A stretch of DNA of 64,000 nucleotides, taken from assembly GCF_008806755.1 (NCBI RefSeq), contig NZ_WAAU01000008.1, positions 124,530-188,529 on the forward strand. Direction: 5' to 3'. This DNA is from Tenacibaculum aiptasiae. Lineage in GTDB: Bacteria > Bacteroidota > Bacteroidia > Flavobacteriales > Flavobacteriaceae. Under the pieces are notes generated by a model. That model did no database searches, was not told where the DNA came from, and saw nothing but the letters and a program-made list of their open reading frames with translations. Both the position numbers and the translations under genes were made by a program. Of this stretch, positions 1-9,532 are shown piece after piece. Within the stretch, counting starts at the first letter, position 1. Every line of letters starts with the position of its first letter.

Positions 1-281
1 CTAAGGACGTAAAAAGAGGAATGTCTTTAAAAAGTAAGGTCTTTTTATCAAATAATAGTAAAGCTTTGTTAATACCTAAAGGACAGTTCTATCACTCAAC
101 AAATGGAAAATGGGTTTTTGTATTAAACTCAGACAACAAAGCTGTTAAGCGAAATGTAAAAATAGGAAGAGAGAATCCTTTTTATTATGAAGTATTAGAA
201 GGTTTAAAAGAAGGTGATAAGGTAATTACTTCTAATTACGACGATTTTAAAAATGTAGAAGAAATAAATATTCAAGAATAA
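1..281 (+). CDS. Efflux periplasmic adaptor (HlyD/MacA-like), C-terminal end only
   Basis: The reading frame is open from base 3 at the window edge, so the gene starts upstream. The visible 90 or so residues resemble the membrane-proximal end of RND/MacA-type membrane fusion proteins, with stretches such as ALLIPKGQFYHSTNGKWVFVL and GLKEGDKVITSNYDDFKN. Such adaptors link an inner-membrane transporter to an outer-membrane channel. It sits four bases before a lipoprotein gene and just upstream of an ABC ATPase and FtsX permeases, as expected for a MacA-MacB-type export operon. The first ATG in the window (base 21) is internal. Confidence 0.75.
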   Translation, partial: KDVKRGMSLKSKVFLSNNSKALLIPKGQFYHSTNGKWVFVLNSDNKAVKRNVKIGRENPFYYEVLEGLKEGDKVITSNYDDFKNVEEINIQE

Positions 282-285
282 TAAA

Positions 286-678
286 ATGATGATTAGATTA
301 AGCATATTTTTAATACTGATATTTATGGTTTCTTGCGCACCAAAAATATTTTATAATAACATAAGCGCTAGAGATTGGAGTATTCAAAAAGAAAAAGAAG
401 AACTCGATGCATCATTCAGCTATTTCTCTGGTAGTGTATATCAAGATATAGCAATAGAAAAGGATGGTGAATTAAAGTTAATCTGGAATACCAATTTAGA
501 AAAGGGAGCTATAGAATTCTCACTGATTGATACTAAAGGAGAAAAACTATGGAATTCAACAAAACAAATAAAAAATGGAACTGAAGAAGTAAATGTTCCA
601 ATAACAGAAAAAGGAATTTATAAAATAGAAGTAAAAGGATATGACGCTTCTGGAAAATTTGATTTAAAATGGAAATAA
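286..678 (+). CDS. Small lipoprotein in an ABC export operon
   Basis: A 130-residue protein with an N-terminal hydrophobic segment ending in a lipobox (FMVSC, Cys about residue 17), so it is probably a lipid-anchored periplasmic protein. The rest (VYQDIAIEKDGELKLIWNT, then a GIYKIEVKGYDASGKFDL tail) looks like a single beta-sandwich. I do not recognise a named family. It lies between the adaptor and the ATPase gene, and its stop slightly overlaps an alternative ATPase start, so it is co-transcribed and probably an accessory of this transporter. Confidence 0.7.
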   Translation: MMIRLSIFLILIFMVSCAPKIFYNNISARDWSIQKEKEELDASFSYFSGSVYQDIAIEKDGELKLIWNTNLEKGAIEFSLIDTKGEKLWNSTKQIKNGTEEVNVPITEKGIYKIEVKGYDASGKFDLKWK

Positions 679-689
679 AAAATAACAAA

Positions 690-1391
690 ATGATAGCAAT
701 AAAAGAATTAACTAAAGTATATAGAACTGAAGATGTTGAAACTACAGCATTAAACGCATTAAGTTTAGAAGTAAAAGAAGGAGAATTTGTTTCTATAATG
801 GGAGCTTCTGGTTGTGGAAAATCAACTTTATTAAATATCATTGGTTTGTTAGATGCACCTGATGGAGGAAGTTATTTGTTTGATGAAACTGAAGTTGCAA
901 ATTATACAGAAAAAGAAAGAGCTAGTTTACGTAAAGCAAATATAGGTTTCGTTTTTCAAAATTTTAATTTAATAGATGAGCTTACAGTTTATGAAAATGT
1001 TGAATTACCATTAATCTATAATAATGTAAAATCATCAGAACGTAAGCAAAGAGTAAATGAAATATTAGAGCGTATTGGAATAGCACATAGAGCTAAACAT
1101 TACCCATTGCAATTATCTGGAGGTCAGCAGCAAAGAGTAGCGGTAGCTAGAGCATTAGTTACGAAGCCAAAATTGATTCTTGCCGATGAACCTACAGGAA
1201 ATTTAGATAGTAAAAACGGAAATGAAGTCATGGAATTATTAACAGAATTACATGCAAGTGGAGCTACTATTATCATGGTAACGCACTCTTCATACGATGC
1301 TCAATTTTCATCACGAGTAGTTACATTAAAAGATGGGGAAATTGTTTCAGAAAAGAAAAATGAACACAAAGTAGACATTTTGATTCAATAA
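690..1391 (+). CDS. ABC transporter ATP-binding protein (MacB/LolD type)
   Basis: Complete ABC ATPase of about 233 residues. Walker A is GASGCGKST (about residues 38-46), the signature is LSGGQQQR and Walker B is LILADEPTGNLD, the form usual in the LolD/MacB/FtsE group that pairs with FtsX-like permeases. An in-frame ATG at 669 would overlap the preceding gene; the ATG at 690 gives MIAIKELTKVY, the normal family start, so it is preferred. It probably powers the permeases encoded immediately downstream in exporting a substrate or signalling mechanically across the envelope. Confidence 0.92.
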   Translation: MIAIKELTKVYRTEDVETTALNALSLEVKEGEFVSIMGASGCGKSTLLNIIGLLDAPDGGSYLFDETEVANYTEKERASLRKANIGFVFQNFNLIDELTVYENVELPLIYNNVKSSERKQRVNEILERIGIAHRAKHYPLQLSGGQQQRVAVARALVTKPKLILADEPTGNLDSKNGNEVMELLTELHASGATIIMVTHSSYDAQFSSRVVTLKDGEIVSEKKNEHKVDILIQ

Positions 1392-1402
1392 AAAAAGTTA
1401 CT

Positions 1403-3820
1403 ATGATACAAACGTGGTTTAAAATATTTTATAGAAACAGTAAGAAAAACTGGCTGAACATTTTGATTAATGTTTTAGGATTAACTTTAGGATTAGCAGG
1501 TTTACTTATAGTACTACTTTATTTTCAAGATGAAAAAGGTTATAATAGTAAAAACCCTAATAAAGAATCTATTTACAGAGTAGTACACAAAATGTCTGAT
1601 GGTGATATTTGGACGAGTAGTACTGCTGTAGAAGGAGCTAAATATAAAGAAGAAATTCCAGAAATTACTTCTGTATACATGTCTAATGATTGGTATGACA
1701 GTAGTTTACTAATAGCAGCTGGAAAAAAAGTATACTCTAGAGATATCTTAATGGGGCAACCGAACTTTTTCGAATTTTTTCCTTTTGAAGTGGTAAAAGG
1801 AAGTGTGGAAGATTTTGAGAAAGTAAGAAATCATATGGCGCTTTCAGAGGAAAAAGCAAAAGCACTTTTTGGAAATGTGTCTTTGGCTTTGGGAGAAACA
1901 GTAGAAATAAACAAAAGAGTATACAAAGTAGCTTTAGTTTATAAAATTACAGGCAAACATTACTACATGCCGCAAATAGTAGTACAATACGAGAAAGAAC
2001 CGAAAGGACATTGGGGTAATTTTTCTTTTGGATTATTTATTAAAACTACTCAAAATGCTGAGAGTAATAGTTTAATTGAAAAAATGGATAATGTTTGGTT
2101 TACAAACCAAGTAGAACCACAATCGAAGATAGATGGAGTTTCTACTAAAGAATGGGAAGAAAAATACGGAACAAAAGTATTGTTAGAATCTTTAACAGAT
2201 ATTCGTTTAAAATCGTTAGGTAAAGATGCTGGTCCAGAAGGAAAAGGAAACTATCAGTTAATACTTATAATGTTAACCTTATCAATTTTATTGATTATTA
2301 TTTCATGTGTAAACTTTATTAATTTATCTACAGCATCAGCAACTCAAAGGGCTAAAGAAGTTGGAGTTAAAAAAACATTAGGATTATCAAAATTGACTTT
2401 AACACGTCAGTTTGTTTTAGAAATAGTTCTTCAAGGAATAATAGCCTTTGTACTAGCAGTCATATTAGTAGAACTGTTGTTACCTTATTTCAATGACTTT
2501 ATGCGAAAAAGTATTTCAATTGCAGATGGAACTGCTATATATCAAGTAGCTATAATAGCAGTTGTAATATCATTCATTATTGGAAATATACCAGCAGTTT
2601 ATTTGGCTAATTTCAAATCGGTAGAAGTCCTTAAAGGAAATATTTCACGAAGTAAAAGAGGAAGACTTGCAAGAAGTATAATGTTAGGATTTCAGTTTTT
2701 AATATCAGGATTCTTTTTAATTGGCTCATTAATAATTTATAAGCAAGTAAATTATATGATGAATAAAGATTTAGGATATAATGGAAATCAAGTAATTACG
2801 GTTTCTCTAAACGATCCAGAAAACAGGTATAAAAAGTATCTGTTGGCTAAAAAAGAATTAATCAAACATCCAAATATTGAAGTTGTAACTAGTAATTATT
2901 TCTTACCTGGTGGAGGTAATTCCAACTCAACTAATGTAGGATATAAAGATTTATCTGTTCAAACCAATAGTAATGCAATGGATTTTGAATACATGGATAT
3001 GGTAGATATGAAAGTAATTAAAGGTAGAGGGTTACAAGCTAACTTGGCATCAGATACTATTAAAAATGTATTGATAAATGAAACATTAGCCAAAGCATTT
3101 GGAATTTACGATAATCCACTAGGAAAGAAAATTAGTACAGGTTTTAGTTCTGAAGATAATGATGGTAAAAACTTAAATGTTATAGGAATGGTTAAAGATT
3201 ATCATATATATGGAATGGATGCCAAAATACCACCAATTATAATGATGCATTGGAATTCTTTTGATTGGATGAAACAAAATTTTTGGGTTGTTCAGTTTAA
3301 AATTAAGTCTAATGATATAGAAAAAACCATTGCAGATATTGAAGATTATTGGAAGCAAAATGTAGAACAAGGATACCCTTTTAGTTATCAGTTTTTAAAT
3401 AAACGTTTTGCTCGTACATATCGAAAATACCAAAAGCAAAAAACAATTTTTACGGTTCTTACTGTAATTGTAATAGTAATATCACTTTTAGGATTGTTTG
3501 CTTTAGCAACATTAAGTATTCAACAAAGGTTAAAAGAAGTTGCGATACGTAAAACATTAGGTGCGACTGTACAGGAAATTATGTATCAATTGATTAAAAA
3601 CTTTGTGAGAATAGTATTAATAGCTTCAATAATATTAATTCCAGTAGCATATTATTTTATGCAAAGTTGGCTAGATAATTTTGTCTATCGAATTGATATG
3701 CCTTTATTACCATACTTAATAACACCAATAATATTAATGATTTTAGTGTTTTTAGTGGTAGGATTAAAAGCTTTTAAAGCAACAAAAGTAGATTTAATTA
3801 AATACCTAAAATTTGAATAG
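1403..3820 (+). CDS. FtsX-like ABC permease, first of three tandem paralogues
   Basis: An 805-residue MacB-like double FtsX permease: an N-terminal transmembrane segment (about 20-42), a large periplasmic MacB_PCD domain, three transmembrane segments (about 285-400), a second periplasmic domain, then a final FtsX triplet (about 680-790). It opens with WFKIFYRNSKKNWLN and ends VDLIKYLKFE, signatures shared by the next two genes. The motif QQRLKEVAIRKTLGA in the last FtsX unit is typical. It starts 11 bases after the ATPase stop. Substrate unknown. Confidence 0.9.
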   Translation: MIQTWFKIFYRNSKKNWLNILINVLGLTLGLAGLLIVLLYFQDEKGYNSKNPNKESIYRVVHKMSDGDIWTSSTAVEGAKYKEEIPEITSVYMSNDWYDSSLLIAAGKKVYSRDILMGQPNFFEFFPFEVVKGSVEDFEKVRNHMALSEEKAKALFGNVSLALGETVEINKRVYKVALVYKITGKHYYMPQIVVQYEKEPKGHWGNFSFGLFIKTTQNAESNSLIEKMDNVWFTNQVEPQSKIDGVSTKEWEEKYGTKVLLESLTDIRLKSLGKDAGPEGKGNYQLILIMLTLSILLIIISCVNFINLSTASATQRAKEVGVKKTLGLSKLTLTRQFVLEIVLQGIIAFVLAVILVELLLPYFNDFMRKSISIADGTAIYQVAIIAVVISFIIGNIPAVYLANFKSVEVLKGNISRSKRGRLARSIMLGFQFLISGFFLIGSLIIYKQVNYMMNKDLGYNGNQVITVSLNDPENRYKKYLLAKKELIKHPNIEVVTSNYFLPGGGNSNSTNVGYKDLSVQTNSNAMDFEYMDMVDMKVIKGRGLQANLASDTIKNVLINETLAKAFGIYDNPLGKKISTGFSSEDNDGKNLNVIGMVKDYHIYGMDAKIPPIIMMHWNSFDWMKQNFWVVQFKIKSNDIEKTIADIEDYWKQNVEQGYPFSYQFLNKRFARTYRKYQKQKTIFTVLTVIVIVISLLGLFALATLSIQQRLKEVAIRKTLGATVQEIMYQLIKNFVRIVLIASIILIPVAYYFMQSWLDNFVYRIDMPLLPYLITPIILMILVFLVVGLKAFKATKVDLIKYLKFE

Positions 3821-3821
3821 T

Positions 3822-6233
3822 ATGTTCCAAATATGGTTCAAGATATTTTATAGGAATAGCAAGAAAAATTGGCTAAATGTACTTGTTAATATTCTAGGAT
3901 TAGCTTTAGGGTTTACTACAGCTTTAATTGTATTAGCGTATTTAAATGACGAACAAAGCTATAATTCGAGTAATCCACAAAAGGACAATATTTATAGAGT
4001 TATTCACAGGATGTCTAATGGAGGAGTAGGAGCACATAGTACTATAGTAGAAGGTGTTACTTATAAAGAAGAAATCCCAGAGATATCAGATTATTATATA
4101 AGTCCAAATTGGTATTATTCAGAATTAGTAAAGGTTAATGGGAAAAATCAATTTTCTGAAAACATTTTAAAAGGTTCTGCTAATTTCTTTGATTTTTTTC
4201 CTTTTAAAATTATAGAAGGAAGTCAAAAAAAGTTTAGTGAGGCAAGAAATAATATCGCGATATCAGAAGAACAAGCACGTATCTTTTTTGACAATAAATC
4301 TCCTATCGGAAAAACGATAGAGTTTTTAAACAGAGTATTTACTGTTACTACGGTATATAAAATTGTTGGAAAGCATTATTATATGCCCAATATGATAATA
4401 CAGTATAAAAATGAATTGCTGGATCAAGATTGGGAGAATTTAGGTGTTAATTTATTTGTTAAGGTAGCAGAAGAAACAAATCAAGATGATATAGAGAAAA
4501 AGGCATCAGATGTTTGGTACAAAAACTATGTACTACCATTTTCTAAAAAGGAAGGAATTACACCAGAGGAGTTTGTAGAAAAACAAGGAATAATACCTTA
4601 TTTAGAGTCTATTGAAGATATTCGCCTAAAAACAGTAACCGGAAATGCTGGACCAGAAGGAAAGGGTAGTTATCAATTAATATTAATCATGTTATCATTA
4701 TCAATATTAATAATTATTATTTCTTACGTGAATTTAATCAATCTTTCTATAGCCACAGCATCACAAAGAGGAAAAGAAGTAGGAATTAAAAAAACGTTGG
4801 GACTTACTAAGACAAAATTGATAATGCAATATGTGTTAGAGATTGTAATTCAGGGACTAATAGCTTTTATGTTTTCTCTATTGTTATTAGAGCTTATCAT
4901 GCCTTCATTCAATCTTTTTATGAGCAAATCAATATCGCTATATAAAATAGATTTATTGATAAAATTCTTGCTTTTTGTCATACTAGCCTCAGCTATTATA
5001 GGAGTTATTCCATCAATTTACTTATCAAAGTATAAAACAGTTGAAGTGTTAAAAGGTAATGTGTCTAGAAATAAGCAAGGAGTTATTATAAGAAATCTAA
5101 TGTTAGGAATACAGTTTTTGGTTTCTGGTTTTTTCTTAGCTAGTTCAATAATAATTAATCAGCAGGTTAATTATATGGAAAATAAAGATTTAGGCTTTAA
5201 TGGAGAACAAGTTTTGATGATTCCTATGAATGAAAACGATGAAAAATATAATAAATATTTATTAGCGAAGAAAGAATTAACTAAACACCCAAATATTGAA
5301 GATGTTACAAGTAATCTATCAATTATTGGAGGAGGTATGGGAATGGGAGCTAGGCTTGATTATAAAGGAACTTCAGTAAGAACGAGTTTAGATGCTATAG
5401 ACTATAACTTTTTAAAAGCATTAAATATTGAGGTTTTAAAAGGTAGGGATTTTAAAGAAGAAATAGCTTCTGATACCATAAAAAATATATTAATCAATGA
5501 AGCTTTAGCTAAAACATTAAACATATATAACGATCCTATAGGAAAAGAAATACCTACTAGTTTTGGTGGTTATTCGAATGTAACTATGAAAGTTATAGGT
5601 ATGGTGAAAGATTATAATGTAGATGGTTTAGATACCAAAATAAGACCTACAGTCTTTTTACATTGGAATGGGTTTGATTTTATGAAAAGTATGCTTTCAA
5701 CAATTCAAATTAAAATTAAACCAGATAATTTGGATAATACTTTAAATTTTATAGAAGATTATTGGAGTAAAAATGTAGAGCAAGGATATCCATATAATCC
5801 TACTTTTTTAAATAAACGTTTTGCGAAAACGTATAAGAAATATTTAAATCAAAAGACTTTGTTTTTTATTTTAACAGTAATAGTAATTATCATTTCATTA
5901 TTAGGATTGTTTGCATCGGCTACGTTAACCATAGAACAGAGGTTAAAAGAGGTAGCTATACGTAAAACATTAGGAGCAAGTGTACAGGAAATTATACTTC
6001 AACTAATAAAAAGTTTTATGAAAGTAGTAGTTGTAGCATCTGTTTTTTTAATACCAATGGCTTATTACTTTATGCAAGGTTGGTTAGATAATTTTATCTA
6101 TCGAATCAATATGCCTTTGCTACCATATATAGTAACACCAGTTGTATTAATGGTACTAGTATTTTTAGTTGTAGGTTTAAAAGCTTTCAATGCTACCAAA
6201 GTAGATTTAATTAAATATCTAAAATTCGAGTAA
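3822..6233 (+). CDS. FtsX-like ABC permease, second paralogue
   Basis: About 803 residues with the same architecture and ends as the gene before it. An upstream TTG at 3813 would overlap the previous gene; the ATG at 3822, one base after that stop, gives MFQIWFKIFYRNS and matches the paralogues, so it is chosen. The periplasmic domains diverge much more than the transmembrane and EQRLKEVAIRKTLGA parts, suggesting different partners or substrates for one shared ATPase. Confidence 0.9.
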   Translation: MFQIWFKIFYRNSKKNWLNVLVNILGLALGFTTALIVLAYLNDEQSYNSSNPQKDNIYRVIHRMSNGGVGAHSTIVEGVTYKEEIPEISDYYISPNWYYSELVKVNGKNQFSENILKGSANFFDFFPFKIIEGSQKKFSEARNNIAISEEQARIFFDNKSPIGKTIEFLNRVFTVTTVYKIVGKHYYMPNMIIQYKNELLDQDWENLGVNLFVKVAEETNQDDIEKKASDVWYKNYVLPFSKKEGITPEEFVEKQGIIPYLESIEDIRLKTVTGNAGPEGKGSYQLILIMLSLSILIIIISYVNLINLSIATASQRGKEVGIKKTLGLTKTKLIMQYVLEIVIQGLIAFMFSLLLLELIMPSFNLFMSKSISLYKIDLLIKFLLFVILASAIIGVIPSIYLSKYKTVEVLKGNVSRNKQGVIIRNLMLGIQFLVSGFFLASSIIINQQVNYMENKDLGFNGEQVLMIPMNENDEKYNKYLLAKKELTKHPNIEDVTSNLSIIGGGMGMGARLDYKGTSVRTSLDAIDYNFLKALNIEVLKGRDFKEEIASDTIKNILINEALAKTLNIYNDPIGKEIPTSFGGYSNVTMKVIGMVKDYNVDGLDTKIRPTVFLHWNGFDFMKSMLSTIQIKIKPDNLDNTLNFIEDYWSKNVEQGYPYNPTFLNKRFAKTYKKYLNQKTLFFILTVIVIIISLLGLFASATLTIEQRLKEVAIRKTLGASVQEIILQLIKSFMKVVVVASVFLIPMAYYFMQGWLDNFIYRINMPLLPYIVTPVVLMVLVFLVVGLKAFNATKVDLIKYLKFE

Positions 6234-6234
6234 T

Positions 6235-8646
6235 ATGTTTCAAACATGGTTCAAGATATTTTATAGAAATAGTAAGAAAAACTGGTTAAACACTTTTATA
6301 AATATAAGTGGTTTAACCTTAGGATTAGCTGGATTATTAATAGTGCTTTTATATTTAAATGAAGAGCAAAGTTATAATCAGTGGAATCCAAATAAAGACG
6401 ATGTATATAGAGTTAATTTAAAAAAGCCAAAATCAGGTGAAGTTTGGTATACTGTTAATCCAGGAATGTATCTTACATATCCAAAAGAAATACCAGAAGT
6501 AACAGATGCTGTTATGGTAAAACCTTACTATAGGAGTAGAGTTATACAGTATGATGAAGTAAATGAGTTTAATAACAAAACAATTTTTACGGATCCTAAT
6601 TTTTTCGATTTTTTTCCTTTTAAAATTGTAGAAGGATCAACTCAAAAGTTTGCAGAAACAAGGAAAAACATAGCGCTTTCAGTAGACTATGCAAAACGAA
6701 TTTTTAAAGGAGCTAGTGCGGCTGGAAATTCTGTAAAAATTGATGGTAAAGATTATTTAGTTGCCTGTGTTTATAAGATTCCAAAAAATTCACATCAAGA
6801 GCCTGATTTAATAATACAATACGATACACCTTTTGAGGTACATTGGGGAAATCACAATAATGAGCTGTTTTGTAGAATTACAAAAGGAGCAGATATAGAA
6901 TTGGTTAGGCAAAAAATGACTCAAATTTTAGTTAATGTACATAAAAAGTATGCATTACAAGAAGGTGTTTCAGAAGAAGAGTTTGACGAAAAGTTTGATG
7001 CTCCAGGAATCTTATTAGATAAGTTAAGTACAATTTACTTACATAGTACTGCAAATAGAGCTGGACCTAGTGGAACAGGAAATTATCAATTGTTAATGGT
7101 ATTGTTAGGACTTTCTATACTGTTAATCATTATATCTTGTGTCAATTTCATTAACTTATCAATAGCTTCAGCTAGTCAAAGAGCAAAGGAAGTTGGGGTA
7201 AAGAAAACACTGGGGTTGTCTAAAACAAATTTATTATTTCAATATGTACTTGAAATTGTTGTACAAGGTTTAGTTTCCTTTGTTTTTGCTCTTATCATTG
7301 TAGAGTTAGCATTACCTTTTTTTAATGAGTTTATTCAAGTAGAGATATCAATTTTTGAAGTTAAATCATTAATAACTTTATTGGTAAGTGTGGTTTTAAT
7401 ATCGATTTCAATAGGAGGTATTTCCGCTTTATACTTATCAAATTTTAAACCAGTAGAAGTTTTAAAGGGAAATATTTCTAAAAATAAAAAAGGGAATTTA
7501 GCAAGAAACATCATGTTGGGGCTTCAGTTTTTAATTTCTGGATTCTTTATTATCAGTATGTTAATAGTTTCTAGTCAAATTAATTATATGGTTGAAAAAG
7601 ACTTAGGTTTTGATAAAGAGCAAGTATTAACTGTTGATGTGTATAGTATAGAAAATGAGTTTGAAAAATATTTATTAATGAAGCAAATCTTGTCAAATGA
7701 TCCTGATATAGTCGATGTTACAGCAAGTATGTTTGTACCTGGTGAAGGCTTTGTAAACGGAACTTCTTTAGTACATGAGGTAAATGACAAACGATTTAAT
7801 TCGGCTTCAAATTTGGTTGATTATAATTATATAGATTTTGCGAATATAAAAGTATTAAAAGGAAGAAGCTTCTCTAAAAACATTGCTTCTGATAGTATTA
7901 ATAAAATTATTATTAATGAAACTGCAGCAAAGCAACTAGGCATTTACAACAATCCAATTGGTGAAAAATTAGGTTTAGGATGGTCAGATGATATGTCTTT
8001 AGAGGTAATTGGAATGGTGAAAGATTATCATTTTGATGGATTTGATGCCAAAATAGCACCGATGTTTTTTGTTCTTTGGGATACTTATAAAGAAGCAAAG
8101 TCTTGGATGCCAGCAATTCAGTTTAAAATTAAATCTGGTGATATAGAAAATACCATTGCTAAAATTGAAAGCTTCTGGAAAGAAAATGTAGATGCAAAAT
8201 ACCCTTTTTCATATCAGTTTTTAGATAAAAAGTTTGCAAAAACGTACGATAAATATAAAAAACAACAAAGTATGTTTTTAATATTATCTGTAATTGTGGT
8301 AATTATAGCTTTGTTAGGACTATTTGCTTTAGCAACATTAACCATTCAGCAGCGTTTAAAAGAAGTAGCTATACGTAAAACCTTAGGAGCATCAGTAAAA
8401 GAAATTATGTTCCAATTGGTAAAAAGCTTTTTACAAATAACATTAATAGCTTCGGTTTTTTTAACTCCAATCGCATATTATTTAATGCAAAATTGGTTAG
8501 ATAATTTTGTTTATAGAATAGATATGCCAATACTTCCATACATTATAACTCCTTTAGTATTAGTTATACTAGTGTTAGCGGTTGTAGGGGTAAAGGCTTA
8601 TAATGCAACAAGGATAGATTTAATTAAATATTTAAAATTTGAATAA
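6235..8646 (+). CDS. FtsX-like ABC permease, third paralogue
   Basis: An 803-residue double FtsX/MacB_PCD permease whose ATG follows the previous stop by one base. It keeps the MFQTWFKIFYRNSKKNW start, the IQQRLKEVAIRKTLGA motif and the IDLIKYLKFE end. The first periplasmic domain (about 50-270) is the most divergent of the three. With a single ATPase gene upstream, the three permeases probably form homo- or heterodimers that share it. Confidence 0.9.
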   Translation: MFQTWFKIFYRNSKKNWLNTFINISGLTLGLAGLLIVLLYLNEEQSYNQWNPNKDDVYRVNLKKPKSGEVWYTVNPGMYLTYPKEIPEVTDAVMVKPYYRSRVIQYDEVNEFNNKTIFTDPNFFDFFPFKIVEGSTQKFAETRKNIALSVDYAKRIFKGASAAGNSVKIDGKDYLVACVYKIPKNSHQEPDLIIQYDTPFEVHWGNHNNELFCRITKGADIELVRQKMTQILVNVHKKYALQEGVSEEEFDEKFDAPGILLDKLSTIYLHSTANRAGPSGTGNYQLLMVLLGLSILLIIISCVNFINLSIASASQRAKEVGVKKTLGLSKTNLLFQYVLEIVVQGLVSFVFALIIVELALPFFNEFIQVEISIFEVKSLITLLVSVVLISISIGGISALYLSNFKPVEVLKGNISKNKKGNLARNIMLGLQFLISGFFIISMLIVSSQINYMVEKDLGFDKEQVLTVDVYSIENEFEKYLLMKQILSNDPDIVDVTASMFVPGEGFVNGTSLVHEVNDKRFNSASNLVDYNYIDFANIKVLKGRSFSKNIASDSINKIIINETAAKQLGIYNNPIGEKLGLGWSDDMSLEVIGMVKDYHFDGFDAKIAPMFFVLWDTYKEAKSWMPAIQFKIKSGDIENTIAKIESFWKENVDAKYPFSYQFLDKKFAKTYDKYKKQQSMFLILSVIVVIIALLGLFALATLTIQQRLKEVAIRKTLGASVKEIMFQLVKSFLQITLIASVFLTPIAYYLMQNWLDNFVYRIDMPILPYIITPLVLVILVLAVVGVKAYNATRIDLIKYLKFE

Positions 8647-8653
8647 AATAATT

Positions 8654-9406
8654 ATGAGGAGAAATGGTTTATTTGCAAGCTTATTGCTAGTTTTCTTATT
8701 GAATGTCAGTTTAATAGCTCAAAATAAGGTAATTCCTTTAGAAGGAGCTTATAATAAAATAATAGTTAGTCCACACATAGAAACTGTATTTATTGAAGGA
8801 AAAGAATCTAGCATTGAAATAAAAAACTTAGATGTTTCCGAAGAAAAATTTAAGTATGAACTGAAAAATAAAACACTTCATATTTATTTAGAAGGAGCAA
8901 AAACAGTAACAAAGAACAAAAATGTAAGGTATAACAATGGTAAAAGAAAAGTACCAATTTATAGAGGTACTAAGGCACAGATTATTGTAAAACATATACC
9001 AGTTAAAATATTTTCAATAAGAGGAGAGGAGGATGTACTTTTTAAAAACTTAACATCAGATAATGAGAGTAAAATACGATTGTATGGTGAATCAAAAACA
9101 ACTATTGAAAATGTAAAAGCTAATAAACTACGTTTTACTATCTATGGAAACAGTAAAGTAACAGTTAATAAAGGTAGTGTAGACAATTTAAAAGTTATAG
9201 CTTATGGAGAAGCGAAATTTATGGCAACCAATTTAGAAACAAAAGAAACTAAGGTAACCTCGTATGGTGCAGCGTCTTTTAAACTTAATGTGTCAGATAG
9301 ACTGAAAGTTACTGCATATGGAGAAGCTAAAGTATTATACAAAGGAAACGCAACAGTTAAAAAAGGAATTGTTATAGGAAGATCTACTATTAAAAAAGTA
9401 GATTAA
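8654..9406 (+). CDS. Secreted GIN-head (DUF2807-like) protein
   Basis: About 250 residues with a signal peptide (MRRNGLFASLLLVFLLNVSLIAQ). The body has short parallel repeats such as KVIAYGEAKFMATNL, KVTSYGAASFKLNV and KVTAYGEAKVLYKG, the right-handed beta-helix look of the putative auto-transporter adhesin head GIN domain common in Bacteroidetes. A TTG at 8639 overlaps the last permease; the ATG at 8654 gives a proper signal peptide. It is the last gene of the operon, before a strong terminator, and may be periplasmic or surface exposed. Confidence 0.8.
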   Translation: MRRNGLFASLLLVFLLNVSLIAQNKVIPLEGAYNKIIVSPHIETVFIEGKESSIEIKNLDVSEEKFKYELKNKTLHIYLEGAKTVTKNKNVRYNNGKRKVPIYRGTKAQIIVKHIPVKIFSIRGEEDVLFKNLTSDNESKIRLYGESKTTIENVKANKLRFTIYGNSKVTVNKGSVDNLKVIAYGEAKFMATNLETKETKVTSYGAASFKLNVSDRLKVTAYGEAKVLYKGNATVKKGIVIGRSTIKKVD

Positions 9407-9430
9407 TATTTTATGTAGTTCAGAAAAAAG

Positions 9431-9454
9431 CTGCCTTTAAAAGGCAGTTTTTTG
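9431..9454 (+). terminator. Rho-independent terminator of the ABC operon
   Basis: A stem CTGCCTT / AAGGCAG with a three-base loop followed by a run of T. It lies 25 bases after the GIN-head gene and closes the export operon. Confidence 0.9.
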
Positions 9455-9532
9455 TTTTATAAAAGAATACTTTTTTGCTTAGAAAGACTAAAGATTAATG
9501 TAAATTGCGCGTCTTTCAATTTTCTAGGTGTT

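Noticed and set aside
9452-9532. Longer N-terminus of the Hsp70-like gene
   Set aside because: It begins within the T-tract of the upstream terminator, and homologues start just before the DFGTSNT motif.
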